Below, piece after piece: positions 19,481 through 30,976 of a DNA stretch of 64,000 bases. The translations under genes and the position numbers were made by a program. The notes beneath the pieces were generated by a model. The model saw nothing but the letters and a program-made list of their open reading frames with translations. It had not been told where the DNA came from and ran no database searches. Numbering within the stretch: the first letter of the stretch is position 1; each line of letters opens with the position of its first letter. Source of the stretch: Elephas maximus indicus. Lineage: Eukaryota; Chordata; Mammalia; Proboscidea; Elephantidae. The stretch spans positions 558,001 to 622,000 of the forward strand of contig NC_064844.1 in the NCBI RefSeq assembly GCF_024166365.1. The letters are read 5' to 3'.

Positions 19481-22430
19481 CCATACTCCAGCCTGAGGCT
19501 CTTCCTATACAACTCTCCTTCCTTTCCCTTCTCCTTTTACAGGCACCAGACCTGCGTCACAGTCAAAAGACTTTCCCTGGCTACTCTCACTCCTTTACCC
19601 TTTTGTCGTTAACAGGTGTTACCTGCAATAAGTCTTTTGAACTTCTAGCTCGGCCTTGATGTCTGTTTCCCACAGGACCCAGTAAACACACTTGGAACTG
19701 GAAGTGGTTCGAAACACCAGGCTCAGGTTGGGGACTGGATCACATACCTTCTGGCCGGCAAGGAGGACCCAATCCCAAATTCTATGTGTCCTGCCACAAG
19801 TGGCAGCCCAATTGCTAAAACATATCACCAGTAGTGACTTGACAACATCCCAGCAGAGAATGCCCTGGCTGGTGCGATGATTCAAGCTTTTGAAAAGTAC
19901 GAGGTGGGAGCAGGCGCGGACAACGCGTAAGAGGACAATGGAGTGGGCCGGTCATCAAAAAGTTACATTGGCACCTGCAGAGGAAAACGGGGAAGTGAAG
20001 GGCAGTTAACACACAATTATGATTCAGTGGGAAAGCCAGACAGTTTCTTTGACAGTTTATAGAGTGGAATAGCTAGTACGACTGAGGAACAAACTCAGAA
20101 TCTGATATTCAGGGTCCAGAAGGTCCCAAAATGGTTGAATGCTCAGCCAAAAATATATTTTTTGCCAAAGTCAGGGTCCCAGTTGAGAACACTGGGGACC
20201 CTTAAACATGGAATGAGAACATCAGGTGGTTACCCTCAAAGATAGTGGCTCTGCAGATTCCTCTGAGCCCTCAGAGGGCTGTGCAGGAAGACACTGCAGA
20301 GCCCTGTCTCCATCAAGGCAACAATTGCCCTCCTCAGGAGCTGCCTCCTCTCCTGGCTGGCAGGTTGATAGCTTGGGTTAAACCTAGCGTAATTTGCCTG
20401 GGAACATGCTGGACCTAAAAAGGGCACTAGTTCCCCTCTCTCAACTCACACCTATGGCCGTATTGGGGTGCTTGCAGGTGTCCAGATGGCCATCTGAAGG
20501 AGGAGGAAAACGCCCCTGCTGGGTTCACAGATGGGTCAGTTCAATGCGTACAAGTAAAAAATGAATGGTGGCGTCATTACAGCCGCCCTCAGGGTGGTCT
20601 TGAAAGACAGTGACAAGGGAAAAGCTTCCCAATGGGTGGAGCTGCAGGAAACACCTGCTCATATACTTTAGGGGGAAGGAGAAGTGGCCTGAGGTGGCAA
20701 TATATATGGACTACTGAGCCGTGGAAAGTGTCCTGGCAGGCTGGTCAGGGTCCTGGAAGGAAAAGGAGTGGAAGATTGGGTGTAAAGAGCTCTGGAGCAG
20801 AGGCATGTGGGTGGACCTATGAGAGTGGACACAAAGTGTGAATGTTTTGTATCTGCCCACCAGAAAGCATCCTCCATGGAAGAGGCACTGAGCAACTAAA
20901 TAGGTAAAATGACTCCACCAGCCTTTGTCATTGAAACTAGTTCAATGGGTTCATAAATGCAGTGGCCATAGTGGCAGACATGGAGGTTGTGCATGGACCC
21001 CCACTTACCAAAGGTGACCTTACTTTTGCTGTCACTGAATATCCAACCTGTAGCAACCCAGACCAACACCCAGCCCCTGATGTGGCACTATTCCTTGAAG
21101 AAACCAACTGGTAATAAGTGGACTAATGGGACCCCTTCTGTCCTGGAAGAGCCAGAGATTCACCCTCGCATAAACAGACACTGACCTTGGGTATGGGTTT
21201 GCTTTTCCTGTCCTCAGAGTGGCAGCCAGCACCACTATCCAAGGACTTAGAGGGTGCTTGATTCACAGGAATGGGCTCCCATACAACATAGCATCTGATT
21301 GAGTGGGGGGTGGGGCAGCAGTTCTGAGTAAAGGAGGTGTGGGCATGGGGCCATGACCACGGGATTCACTGTACTAGCGAAGTGATGGGGCAGCCTGCTG
21401 AAGGTACAGATGAAGTATCATCCTGGAGGCAATACTCTTAAGGACAGTGCCACCTCCAGGATACTGTACTCACGCTGAATCAGAGACCTCGGTATGATGC
21501 TGTGTCTCCAATGGAAGAACATCTGTGCCCAGAAACTAAGAGGTGGAAGCAGAAGTGGCCCCACTTACCATCACTCCCAGTGACCCACTGGGGGACTTTG
21601 TGTTTCCCATCTATTCTGGATCAAATTGGGTCCCCTAAAACAATATGTTGAAGGCCTAGTTCCTGGTACCTGTGAATGTGAACTTGTTTGGAAACAGGGT
21701 TTTTGTCCACTCCATGGGTTTGGTTTGGTATTTTTTTAAGTTAACAGGCCATTCTGGAGTGGGGTGGGAACTAATCCAATCTGAATGATGTCCTTATAAA
21801 AGAGGAGAACAGACACAGACACCCTGAAGGAAGATGGTCATGCAGCAACGGAGTTACACTGTAGCAGCAAGCCAAGGGCTCCTTATCTCCTGGGGCTACC
21901 AGAAGTGGGAGGGACAAGAAAGTGTCTTCACCTAGAGCTCTCAGAGAGAACAGACCTGGTTCCCAAAGGGACTAGTGCCGTCTTGCCAGTGGACACAGTG
22001 AGCAAGCTACAGCCGCTGCCTGGGCACTTTATATTCCTTGTGTCAAGGGACCAGGAGGCAAGAAAAGGAGTCACCATCCTGGTGACTTGTCCTTTGGTCA
22101 TTGTCCCTGATCAGTAAGTGGAGACAGGACTCATGTCACACAATGGGGGCAGGGAGAAATGGTGTGGAACTTGGGTGACCAACTTAGGTGCCTCTTGACT
22201 CTCCCTTGTTAAGTTGTGACTGAATGGACAAGTGCAGCAATCCCAGCCTGAGGAAGGTGTGGTTCCCAAAGGTTCAGACCCCTCAGAATGGAGAACCATG
22301 GAGGAGATGCTCACTGAACCTTGTCGAGTAGGCCTGTGCAGTGCAAGGTGTGGACTGTGGTGGGGGAACAACTTCCCCTTTAAGAAAGACTGTGACCATG
22401 TATGTGTGTGCATGCATATATATTCATCTA
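19480..22430 (+). pseudogene. ERV-L type polymerase remnant
   Basis: This is a decayed plus-strand endogenous retrovirus. An RNase H block is the clearest part. It has a Phe-Thr-Asp-Gly-Ser motif encoded at 20524-20538, a Trp-Val-Glu-Leu helix near 20634-20646, and a conserved His in an Ala-His-Gln-Lys-Ala-Ser motif at 20855-20872. Sequence to about 21600 lies where integrase is expected. The sequence at 21950-22120 suits the dUTPase-like part that class III elements carry after integrase. Stops and frameshifts break every frame. No LTR of the same element was identified, and an MLT1 LTR interrupts it near 21612-21950. Confidence 0.65.
21612..21950 (+). mobile_element. MLT1-like MaLR LTR inside the ERV-L remnant
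   Basis: 'aaattgggtcccctaaaacaatatgttgaaggcc', 'gaatgtgaacttgtttggaaacaggg', 'ctggagtggggtgggaactaatcc' and 'ggggctaccagaagtgggagggacaag' follow the MLT1 order. It lacks the usual 3' third with the polyadenylation signal. Retroviral-like sequence resumes on the right. Confidence 0.7.
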
Positions 22431-22436
22431 TATAAA

Positions 22437-22745
22437 AGAACACATAGGGGCACAGTTACAGACACTTCTTAGAAATAGCCAGATACCTGTGGGATAGGTT
22501 TTCAGGGTTTGACGGGGTAGGACCATAGTCTTGTGGGACAACTCAGTCAATTGGCATAATATATTTCTTAAAGTTTATGTTCTACATCCCAGTTTGCTGC
22601 ATAGTGTCTGGGGTCTTAAAAGTTTTTGAGCAGCCATCTAAGATACAACTATTGGTCTCTACACATCTGGAGCAAAAGAGAAAGAAGGAAACCAAAGACA
22701 CGAAGAAGAAACTAGTCTAACAAGAAAACAGAATACACAAACCAC
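22437..22745 (+). mobile_element. L1 3' UTR, 5' part only
   Basis: Matches 26005-26260 and 62205-62400: 'ggggcacagttacagacacttcttagaaatagcc', 'tcaattggcataatatatttctt', 'tgtctggggtcttaaaag', 'gcagccatctaagatacaactattggtctct'. It stops before the 3' end found in other copies. Confidence 0.65.
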
Positions 22746-22795
22746 AGCCTCATCCACCCTGAAGAGCTACTGGGTGTGTCCCAACCGTTTTCCTT

Positions 22796-22840
22796 TTGTT
22801 TAGCAGCTGAGCCCTTAACCGTTGTGTCACCAGGGCTCCT
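22796..22840 (-). mobile_element. AfroSINE head fragment
   Basis: The segment 'tttagcagctgagcccttaaccgttgtgtcaccagggctcc' is only the tRNA-like head in reverse. Confidence 0.7.
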
Positions 22841-23565
22841 CAGCCGTGAGTAGAGAGACCAGTTTTCTGGCCACTGCCAGAGTCCAGATGACAGATGGTG
22901 GAGGAGTAAATTAAGGTAGTGGCTGCCTGGATGAGATGGAGTGCCAAGACATACAGAACTTAAATGGTGGTTGATCAGATGTGATTAGATGTGAGGTGCA
23001 GCTAAGGGATCAAAGAGAAAGACCACATTCAGAGCCTGGGCAGCTGTGTGGGTGGAGAGAGTTCTGAGAGAGAGGATCAGGAAGAGGGGCAGGTAGGGGC
23101 ATGATGATGCGTTTCACCTGGGACATGATAAGTTGAGGCGCCGGTAGAGAGTGGCTATGGGTTCATAGCTCAGGCGAAAGAACTGTTTGAGGTTTGAGCA
23201 TCATTGATGGTAACTTAAACAGTTAAGGGTATGTGAAATAACCTAAAGGGATATAAAATTAGAAGAAAAGAAGGCTGAAGAAGGAACCCTGAGGAATAGC
23301 AACACTTAGGAGGTAGGCAAAAGAAGAAAGACCTTAAAGGAAACTGACAGGAAGTGAGAGAAGTAGAAAGAAAACCGGAAAAGCATGGTTTTATGGAAGC
23401 CAAGGGAGGAGAAGATTACAATGGTGTTAGAGACGCTGGAAGCAACAATAGGGAAGTTGTTGGTGCTCTTACCTAGAGCAGTGTAACAGAGTTTGGGTGC
23501 AGAAGCCAATCTGACGTGGGTTGAGGAGAGAGAATGGATGGTAAGAAAATGGGGATGGTGAGAGT
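22841..23565 (-). mobile_element. L2 LINE 3' region
   Basis: A long inverted L2 block: 'gataagttgaggcgccggtagagagtggc', 'ggaaccctgaggaatagcaacacttaggaggtaggc', 'tttatggaagccaagggaggagaag'. It is diverged and stop-ridden. Confidence 0.7.
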
Positions 23566-23599
23566 AGACAGCTTCTTCAAGGTGTCTGGCTCCAAGAAG

Positions 23600-23675
23600 G
23601 TCGCTCTGAAGATTGAATGAGATGATTAATGTAAAGCGATTAGCACAATGCGTGGCACATAAGGAGATATGAATT
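23600..23675 (-). mobile_element. MIR SINE fragment
   Basis: The segment 'attgaatgagatgattaatgtaaagcgattagcacaatgcgtggcacataagg' is the typical inverted MIR 5'/core part. Confidence 0.7.
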
Positions 23676-23702
23676 TAGGGAGAAGTGTTTTTAAGGCTCA
23701 CT

Positions 23703-24192
23703 ATTATAGATTGACTTATGTCTCCCCCCAGAATGTGTGTCTCCATTGGGCTGGGCCATGATTCCTGGTATTGTGTGATTTTCCTGTATACTGTAAATCC
23801 TGCCTCTATGATGTTAATGAGGGAGGATGGGCGGCAGTTGTATTAGTGAGGCAGGGCTCAACCCACAGGATTGGATTGTGTCTTGAGGCAATCTCCTGAG
23901 ATATAAAAGGTAGAAGCAAGCAGAGAGACAAGGGGGCCTTATACCAACAAGAAAGCAGCACCAGGAGCAGAGCGAGTCCTTTGGACTCCCTGGGCCTGAG
24001 AAGCTCCTCGACCTGGGGAAGATTGAGGACAAAGACCTTCCTCCAGAGCTGACAGAGAGAGAAAGCCTTCTCCTGGAGCCAACACCCTGAATTTGGACTT
24101 GTTACCTACTAGACTGTGAGAAAATAAATTTCTCTTTGTTAAAGCCATCCACTTGTGGTATTTCTGTTAAAACAGCACTAGATAACTAAGAC
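23703..24192 (+). mobile_element. LTR family B
   Basis: Same family as 45805-46340, 58877-59283 and, inverted, 27820-28343. Shared order: 'gggctgggccatgattcc.ggtattgtgtg', 'gagatataaaagg', 'agcaggagcagagcgagtcctttgg', 'ctagactgtgagaaaataaatttc', and the end 'cacttgtggtatttctgtta..acagcactagataactaagac'. It has MaLR-like polyadenylation sequence (aataaa) and no coding capacity. Confidence 0.8.
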
Positions 24193-24382
24193 GCCCACCA
24201 AACCAAAGCAAAACAAAAACCTCATCAAAGAAATACATCCAAATGGCTCAAAAAAAGCAACAGTCGTCTGGGCCACCCTTCCCCAGTCCAGAGGCAACCA
24301 CTTGAACTGCTTCCATGTTGTGGTAACCTCCACATCTCTAATTAACTACTAATACGGCTATTTAAAAAATTTGTCAGCCTTG

Positions 24383-24881
24383 TTGTTGTTAGGTGCTGTG
24401 GAGTTAGTCCTGACTCATAGTGACCCTATGTACAACAAAATGAAACACTGTGCCCATTCTTGCGCCACCCTCACAATTGTCGCTATGCTTGAACCCATCA
24501 TTGCAGCCACTGTTATCAGTTCATCTTGTTGAGGATCTTCCTCTCTTTCACTGATCTTTTACTAAAGCATCATGTCTTTCTCCAGGAACTGGATCCTCCT
24601 GATAACATGTCCAACGTATGTGAGACAAAGTCTTACCATCCTTGCTTCTAAGTAGCATTCTGGCTGTACTTTTTCCAAGGAGGTTTGTTCGTTCTTCTGG
24701 CAGTCCATGGTCATATTCAATACTCTTCATCAACACCATGATTCAAAGGCATCAATTCTTCTTCGGTCTTCTTTATTCATTGTTCAGCTTTTGTATGCAT
24801 ATGAGTCGATTGAAAACACCATGACTTGGGTCAGGTGCACCTTTGTCCTTGAAGCAACATTTTTACTTTTTAATGCCATTA
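24383..24881 (-). mobile_element. RTE/BovB-type LINE 3' end
   Basis: Reverse orientation, beginning with 'gttgttgttaggtgctgtggagttagtcctgactcatagtgaccc', the tail shared with AfroSINE. It continues through the C-terminal coding part that is also present in plus orientation at about 5130-5725. An L1 ORF2 end abuts it at 24883. Confidence 0.85.
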
Positions 24882-24882
24882 G

Positions 24883-26835
24883 AAAGATGCAAATCAAAAC
24901 TACAATGAAATACCATCTCAACCCTGTAAAAAGGGCACTGATTAAAAAAAAATAACGAATGTTGGTGAGGTTGTGCAGAGATTGGAACTCTAATACACTG
25001 CTACACTGCTGATGGGAATGTAAAGTGGTACAGCCACTATAGAAAACGGTATGGCACTTCCTAAAAAGGCTAGAAATAGAAATACCATATGATCCAGCAA
25101 TCCCATTCCTAGGTATATGCCCTAAAGAAATAAGAGCTTGACATGAATAGACATATGCACGCCAATATTCATTGCAACATTATTCACAATAGCAAAAAGA
25201 TGGAAAAAATATAAGTGCCCACCAACAGATGAATGGATAAACTGTGGCACATACACACAAAGGAAAGCTATGCAATAATAAATAACAAAGAATCCTAGAA
25301 ACATCTTACAACATGGATGAGTTTGGAGGACAACATGCTGAGTGAAATTAGTCAATCAAAAAAGGCAAATGTTGTATGAGACCACTATTTTAAAAAAAAC
25401 AAGAGAATGTTTACACACAGAAAAAGAAAAAAAAAAGCATTATTTGATGGTTACCAGGATGGGGAGGGGGAGGAGGGAAAATTACTAACCAGATAGAAGA
25501 CACACGTTAACACTGGTGAAGGAAAAGGCAATGTATAATACAGGGACAGTCAGCACATGACCAAGGCAAAGGAAGACACTGAAAGGAATGCAAGAATAAA
25601 GGGCAACTATGGTAATTATGGAAACCCTGGGGGTGTAGTGGTTAAGAGCTATGGCTGCTAACCAAAACGTCAGCAGTTCGAATCTACCAGGTGCTCCTTG
25701 GAAACCCTATGGGGCAGCTCTACTCTGTCCTTTAGGGTTGCTATGAGTCAGAATTGACTTGACAGTGATGGGTTTGGTTTTAGGAATGGTAATTACTATA
25801 ACATAGACAATCCTGCTACAATAGTAGTGACAAACAATAATTTATGATTGGATACATAGGTAGATGGGTATGTTTAAGAGGTGTGGCAGGGTGTAAGGGA
25901 GTACACCCACATGCAGATACAGGTTTGGTGGTGGACATTTCTACGTACATAATTGTAGGTGCCTTTTTTTTTTTATGTATATTAATATAGCCAATAGAGT
26001 GCACAAGGGGCACAGTCATGGAAACTTCTTAGACATAACCAAACACCTCACAGGACAAAGTTCCTAGGCTCAAAGGCGAAGGATCATAGACTCAAGAGAC
26101 GTCTACATCAATTGGCACAACATAGTTCATAAAGACAATGTTATGCATCTTATTTTGGAGAGAAGTGTCTGGGGCCTTAAAAGCTTGTGAGTGGCCATCT
26201 AAGATAGAACTATTGGTCTCTTCCCATCCAGAGCAAAGGAGAGTGGAGAAAACCAAACACTCAAGGGAGCAGTTAGTCCAAAGGACTAATAGACTGGATG
26301 AACCATAGCCTACACGACCCTGAGACCAGAAGAACTAGATGGTGCCCAGCTACCACTACAGACTGCTCTGACTAGGATCACAAAAAAGGTTCTGGACACG
26401 GTGGGAGAAAATGTAGAACAAAAAACAAAATTCACAAAAAAGACCAGACCTACTGGTCTTACAGAGACTGGAGGAACCCCTAAGAATATGACCCTAAGAC
26501 ACTTTTCTGGCCTGGAACTGAAGCCATTCCTGGAGATCACTTTTCAGTTCAACAATAGACAGGCCCATAAGATAAACAGTAACACTCGAGACGAACATGT
26601 TCCTTAGAGCAAATTATACGAGGTCAAAAGGACAACAAACATTTGCCCAAAATCAAAGAAGAGAAGGCAGGAAGGGGTACCAAAGGAAACGGGGAACCCA
26701 GGGTGGAATTGGGGAGAGTGCTGACACATTGTAGGGAATGCAACCAATGTCAGGGAACACTTTATGTACAAACTATCAAATGGGAGATTTTGCTCTGTAA
26801 ACTTCCACCTAAAGCACAATAAAAAATTAAAGGAA
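24883..26835 (+). mobile_element. L1: ORF2 3' end plus long 3' UTR
   Basis: The left part (24883-25400) is the 3' end of L1 ORF2: 'atgcaaatcaaaactacaatgaaataccatctc', 'tacagccactatagaaaacggtatggc', 'tcccattcctaggtatatgcc', 'ggataaactgtggcacatac'. It runs without a break into the repeat that recurs across the window ('ggggcacagtcatggaaacttcttagacataacc' to 'cacctaaagcacaataaaaaatt'). This junction shows that the repeat is an L1 3' UTR of about 1.4 kb. ORF2 is truncated and broken. A SINE lies inside. Confidence 0.8.
25619..25785 (+). mobile_element. AfroSINE, short form, inside the L1 3' UTR
   Basis: The full SINE runs from 'gaaaccctgggggtgtagtggttaagag' to 'gacagtgatgggtttggtttt'. It is flanked by the exact 10-bp duplication ATGGTAATTA at 25609-25618 and 25786-25795. 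Confidence 0.92.
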
Positions 26836-26841
26836 AACAAG

Positions 26842-27145
26842 CTTTGAATCAAAACTAACCCCTGAGGTCATCTTGTAACTAAATAACAAACTGGCTCAAG
26901 AAATAATGAATATCACCCGTAGGTACTTTTCTCCTTTAAAAAAAATCTACATGAGACCAAATGGCCAACGATTACTTTAAAACGAAGATGAGGAGGTAAG
27001 GTGGGGGAAGGGGGAACTATATTAATGGAAACAGAACAACCAGAATGGAAATAATGAAAATGTTCACATATTTTGAAGAATATAACAAGTGTCACTGAAC
27101 AATTTGAGAACCTAAACTGCTGCATAAATCTTCACCAAAAACACA
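26842..27145 (+). mobile_element. L1 3' UTR end, second copy
   Basis: Resembles 36775-37092: 'aaaactaacccctgaggtcatcttgtaac', 'gaacaaccagaatggaaataatgaaaatgttcacat', 'gaagaatataacaagtgtcactgaac', then 'cacaataaataa'. Confidence 0.6.
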
Positions 27146-27149
27146 ATAA

Positions 27150-27585
27150 ATAATGTAGAATGAAATTCAAATTCATAAAAAAGACCAAATTGACTGGTCT
27201 GAGAGAGACTGGAGGAATCCCCAAACTATAGTCCTTACACACTGCCTATCTTAGAACTGAAGCCATCCCTGGAGATCACCTTTCAGCCAAATAATAGACA
27301 GGTCTATAAATAAATAATAATACATGTGAGGAAAGTGCTCCTTAGAACAATTATTTGCACGAGACCAAAAGGACAACATCTGCCAAAGGCAAAGATGAGA
27401 AGGCAGAAAGGGGCAGGAAAACCGGAGGAATGGAAATGCGGAACTCAGAGTGGTAACGGGGCGAGTGGTGACACGTTGTGGGGAGTATAACCAATGTCGT
27501 GGAATAATTTGTGTGTAAACTATTGAATGGGAAATGAATTTGCTCTGTAAGCCTTCACCTAAAGCACAATAAAAAAGGAAAACAC
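27150..27585 (+). mobile_element. L1 3' UTR end, third copy
   Basis: Resembles 26420-26835 and 30500-30966: 'aaattcataaaaaagaccaaattgactggtctgagagagactggagg', 'tggagatcacctttcagcc', 'gtggggagtataaccaatgtcgtgg', 'cacctaaagcacaataaaaaagg'. Three 3' ends of the same family therefore stand head to tail at 26835, 27145 and 27585. Confidence 0.75.
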
Positions 27586-27599
27586 AGTAAAATATTATT

Positions 27600-27819
27600 T
27601 TAAAAAAGAAATATGAAGAAGATATTAAGAATACGTAGAAGATCTCTGAACAAAGATGATCATTATAGTATCATTTATAATGGCAAACAACCTGACTAAC
27701 CAAAACAACACTGGCCAAAGAAATTATGGCAAATTCATATAATGATATACCATCTCTCTATTTAAAATGATGCTTATACGAGTATATTATAACATGGAAA
27801 TATGTTTATGATCGGATGT
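27600..27819 (+). mobile_element. Old L1 (L1M-type) 3' region, split by an LTR
   Basis: 'atgatcattatagtatcatttataatggcaaacaacctgac' and 'caaattcatataatgatataccat' are typical of old L1 ORF2/3' UTR sequence. It resumes after the LTR and SINE at about 28541. Confidence 0.6.
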
Positions 27820-28343
27820 TGTCTTAGTTATCTAGTGCTGCTATAACCGAAATACCAGAAGTGAATGGCTTCAACAATGTGAAATTTATTCTCTCACAGT
27901 ACAGTAGGCTACAAGTCCAAATTCAGGGCATCAGCTCTAGGGGAAGGCTTTCACTTCTCTGTCGGCTCTGGAGGAAGGTCCTTGTCGTCAATCTTCCTCT
28001 GAACTAGGAGATTCTCTGCTTAGGGACCCCAGGTCCAAAGGATGTGCTATGCTCCCAGTGCTTCTTTCTTGGTGGTATGAGGTCCCCCTGTCTCTCTGCT
28101 TGTTTCTCTCCTTTATATCTCAAAAGAGATTGGCTTAAAACACAATCTAATTTTTTAGATTGAGTCCTGCCTTATTAACATAACTGCTGCTGATCCCATC
28201 GCATCAACATCATAGAGACAGGATTTACAACACAGAGGGAAATCACATCTGATGACAAAATGGTGGGCAATCACACAATACTGGGAATCATGGCCCAGCC
28301 AAGTTGGCAGATATTCGGGGGGTGCACAATTCAATCCACGACA
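27820..28343 (-). mobile_element. LTR family B, solo, inverted
   Basis: The plus strand reads 'tgtcttagttatctagtgctgctataacc...' to '...caattcaatccacgaca', the complement of the copy at 45805-46340. The 524-bp TG...CA unit is flanked by GATGT (27815-27819) and GATAT (28344-28348), a 5-bp target duplication with one mismatch. No internal ERV sequence is left, so it is a solo LTR. Confidence 0.85.
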
Positions 28344-28360
28344 GATATTAAATGAAAAGA

Positions 28361-28530
28361 AACCCCCCCCAAAAAAACCCGTTGCCATCAAGTCAATTCC
28401 GACTCATAGTGACCCCATAGGACAGAGTAGAACTGCCCCATAGAGTTTCCAAGGAGCTCCTGATGGATCTGAACTGCTGACCTTTTAGTTAGCAGCTGAA
28501 GCAGTTAACCACTAGGCCACCAGAGTTTCC
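28361..28530 (-). mobile_element. AfroSINE, short form
   Basis: Inverted full SINE flanked by the exact 11-bp duplication AAATGAAAAGA at 28350-28360 and 28531-28541. Confidence 0.92.
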
Positions 28531-28540
28531 AAATGAAAAG

Positions 28541-28776
28541 AGCAGTTACAAAACAGTATGTACAATATGACCCTGATTTTATTTTTAAAGTACACACACA
28601 CACACGTACACACACACACGTACACACAGAAGAAGAATTACAAGGATAAATACTAGGATGCTGGCAGAAATTGTCCATGTGAAATAGATTATGGATTCAT
28701 TTTCTTTTTGCTAATTTGTATTTTCTAATTTTTCTACAATAAATGTATTGCTTCTATAATGAGAAAAGGTGTGTAC
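28541..28776 (+). mobile_element. Old L1 3' end, with (CA)n at 28591-28627
   Basis: Continues the L1M piece at 27600: 'aaaacagtatgtacaatatgaccctgattttatttttaaag', an interrupted CA repeat, then 'tttgtattttctaatttttctacaataaatgtattgc'. Confidence 0.6.
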
Positions 28777-29287
28777 TGTTTTTTAAAGGCTTCCCTTGTA
28801 TCCATTATTAAACAAAACCAGTAGCTGGGCAGTTTAGCGGGCAGCTGCTTTCTCCTCCGTCTCTGGTCGGAGTGGTCCGGGGAACTGGATATGCTTGGCT
28901 TAGAGCACTAGCTGCAGAGAGCATGTGAGGTATGTCCCTCCGTGTCATGGAAGCTCTGACACTGAGCACGATTATTTTTAGAGGTGACCTTCTAGGTCCC
29001 AGGAAAAGCAAACAGACAGATGCACATGGTTTCCTCTGGGAGACTCGCGGTAAGCAAACTGGCACATGTTTACTCTCCGTTAGCCTGCGTTCGGAATCCA
29101 GGTCTCTCAAAGGGCAAGCTGAAGTGAAAAGCTTTATTGAAAGCTCAAAAGCAACCAGGATGAAGAGAAGGGTAACAGGGTGAGAGCACACAGCTTTTGG
29201 CTCCTCCGTTAGAAAAAGGGCAGCTGTAAAAACTTGCCAGCTCCAAATTCTTGAAAAATACGTTGTTCTAAGTAACAAAACTTCACA
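28777..29287 (-). mobile_element. Solo LTR of an ERV1-like element
   Basis: The 511-bp block begins TG and ends CA on the plus strand and is flanked by the exact 4-bp duplication GTAC (28773-28776 and 29288-29291), as expected for a class I retroviral integration. On the minus strand a polyadenylation signal AATAAA lies at 29138-29133 in 'tttcaataaagctttt', a typical R-region context. This accounts for the otherwise puzzling 156-codon minus frame at 28808-29278, which has no domain and is an LTR artefact. I found no second copy in the window. Confidence 0.7.
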
Positions 29288-29291
29288 GTAC

Positions 29292-30458
29292 TTCTTTGTG
29301 AAGACATTGCTAAAACTTAATACTTATTTTTGTTTTTTATTTTATATCATTTCATTTGTTTTACCTTTGTTATTTTTCCTGTGTAATGTGTTTATTATTT
29401 TGAAATGAACATTATGAAAAATGTAAGAAGAATCTCTATAAATCCTGCCCCTTATTAATAAATGGTCATATATGCCTTCGGACAGTCCTACATATCAATG
29501 AAAGAAAAACGCTGGGGAAAACATCTATCATAAATGTATCAGAAGGATAATACTTTGTATGTACACAGTTCACACAAATTTAAAAATGCTAACATACAAT
29601 CACAAAGCCATGCTAAGCACATAAATGGTCAGGTCAGGAAAAAAGGAAAAATAAACTGGCAATAATGGTCCTAAAAATGTTCAACCTCATCAGTAAGTGA
29701 CCCTAGCAGATAAAGTAGTGATGAAGTTTTCAGCTATCGAATTAACTTGCTTTTTAAAAGATAGTGCAACAGACCAGTACTCTCAAGGAAGGTATATGCT
29801 GGTATACATGATTTTGGAAAGCAATTTGCCAATATGTACCAAGAGCCTTAAATGCTTCATGCTTCTGGGCATAGTAATCTCCCTTCTAGGAATCCCTTCT
29901 GAGGAAATATTATGGGATGTGGTAAAAGAGTTCCACGTAAAGCCATTCTCGGTGTTAAACCTTCATTTGCTCCTTCAGCAAGTGCTTGTTGATTGCTTTT
30001 GGCCAATAATAAGATCTGTTTGTTCTGATCAGAAATGAAATGGACCCAGCAATGGAAACATCTGTCACTGACAAGCTGCAAGTCAAAACACAACTAATTT
30101 TCCCAATGGGTCTGTTATCATTGCTGGCTTTCATTTCAACAATCATAATGATTGGTTTTAGATAAGTGATCAAAAGATAGTAAATATATTGTACTCATTT
30201 GTTGAAAGTCCTACCTAGCAATGGAATTCAGCATATGTTTGCAATTGAGTTTAGCTAAATTTCAGACCCACACCCGGGGGAGATATGTACTCATAAATTG
30301 TAGGCAGAAACATACGTTGGTAAAAACTCTTTTCAGATGGCTTCTTCATCGTACCTGCTAATTTTTAAAATATTCCTTCTCTTTGATGTAGCAATTCTGC
30401 TTCTGGAAACACATCCTATAAAAACACTCAAGTGAGTGTGAAAAACATATAAACATGA
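29292..30458 (+). mobile_element. Old L1-like sequence, diverged
   Basis: Parts resemble old L1 ORF2 3' sequence: 'attttggaaagcaatttgccaatatg', 'tgcttctgggcatagtaatctcccttctagg', 'gatgtagcaattctgcttctggaaac'. The stretch at 29920-30260 could hold single-copy sequence. No frame is intact. Confidence 0.45.
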
Positions 30459-30468
30459 AGATGTTCAT

Positions 30469-30966
30469 CACCACTGACCGCTCTGACAGGGATCACAATA
30501 GAGGGTCCAGACAGAGCAGGAGAAAAATACAGACCAAAACTCAAATTCACAAAAAAAGACCAGGCTTGCTGGTCTGACAGAGACTAGAGGAACCCCTGAG
30601 ACTATAGCCCCCAGACACCCTGCTAACTCAGAACTGAAGCCACTCCCGAAGTCCACCTTCCAGCCAAAGATTAGACAGGCCTGTAAAACAAAGAATAGCA
30701 CGCGTGAGGAACGTGCTTCTTAGTTCAATCAAGTAAAGGAGACCAAATGGGCAACAGCTGCCCAGAAGCAAAGTCAGGAAAGCAGGAAGGGACAAGAAAA
30801 CTGTACGAATGGACACGGAGAACCCAGGGTAGAAAGGGAAGAGGGGAGAATACTGACATTGTGGGGATTGCAAACAATGTCACAAAACAATCTGTGTATA
30901 AATTTTTGAATAAGAAGCTAATTTGCACTGTAAATTTTCACCTGAAACACAATTAAAAAAAAAAAA
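30469..30966 (+). mobile_element. L1 3' UTR, 5'-truncated insertion
   Basis: The copy starts mid-3' UTR ('ccactgaccgctctgacagggatcac') and ends 'cacctgaaacacaattaaaaaaaaaaaa'. An exact 10-bp target duplication AGATGTTCAT flanks it (30459-30468 and 30967-30976). It interrupts an old L1. Confidence 0.88.
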
Positions 30967-30976
30967 AGATGTTCAT

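Noticed and set aside
28808..29278. 156-codon minus-strand frame
   Set aside because: It lies wholly inside a TG...CA block with a 4-bp target duplication and a minus-strand polyadenylation signal, so it is better explained as an LTR.
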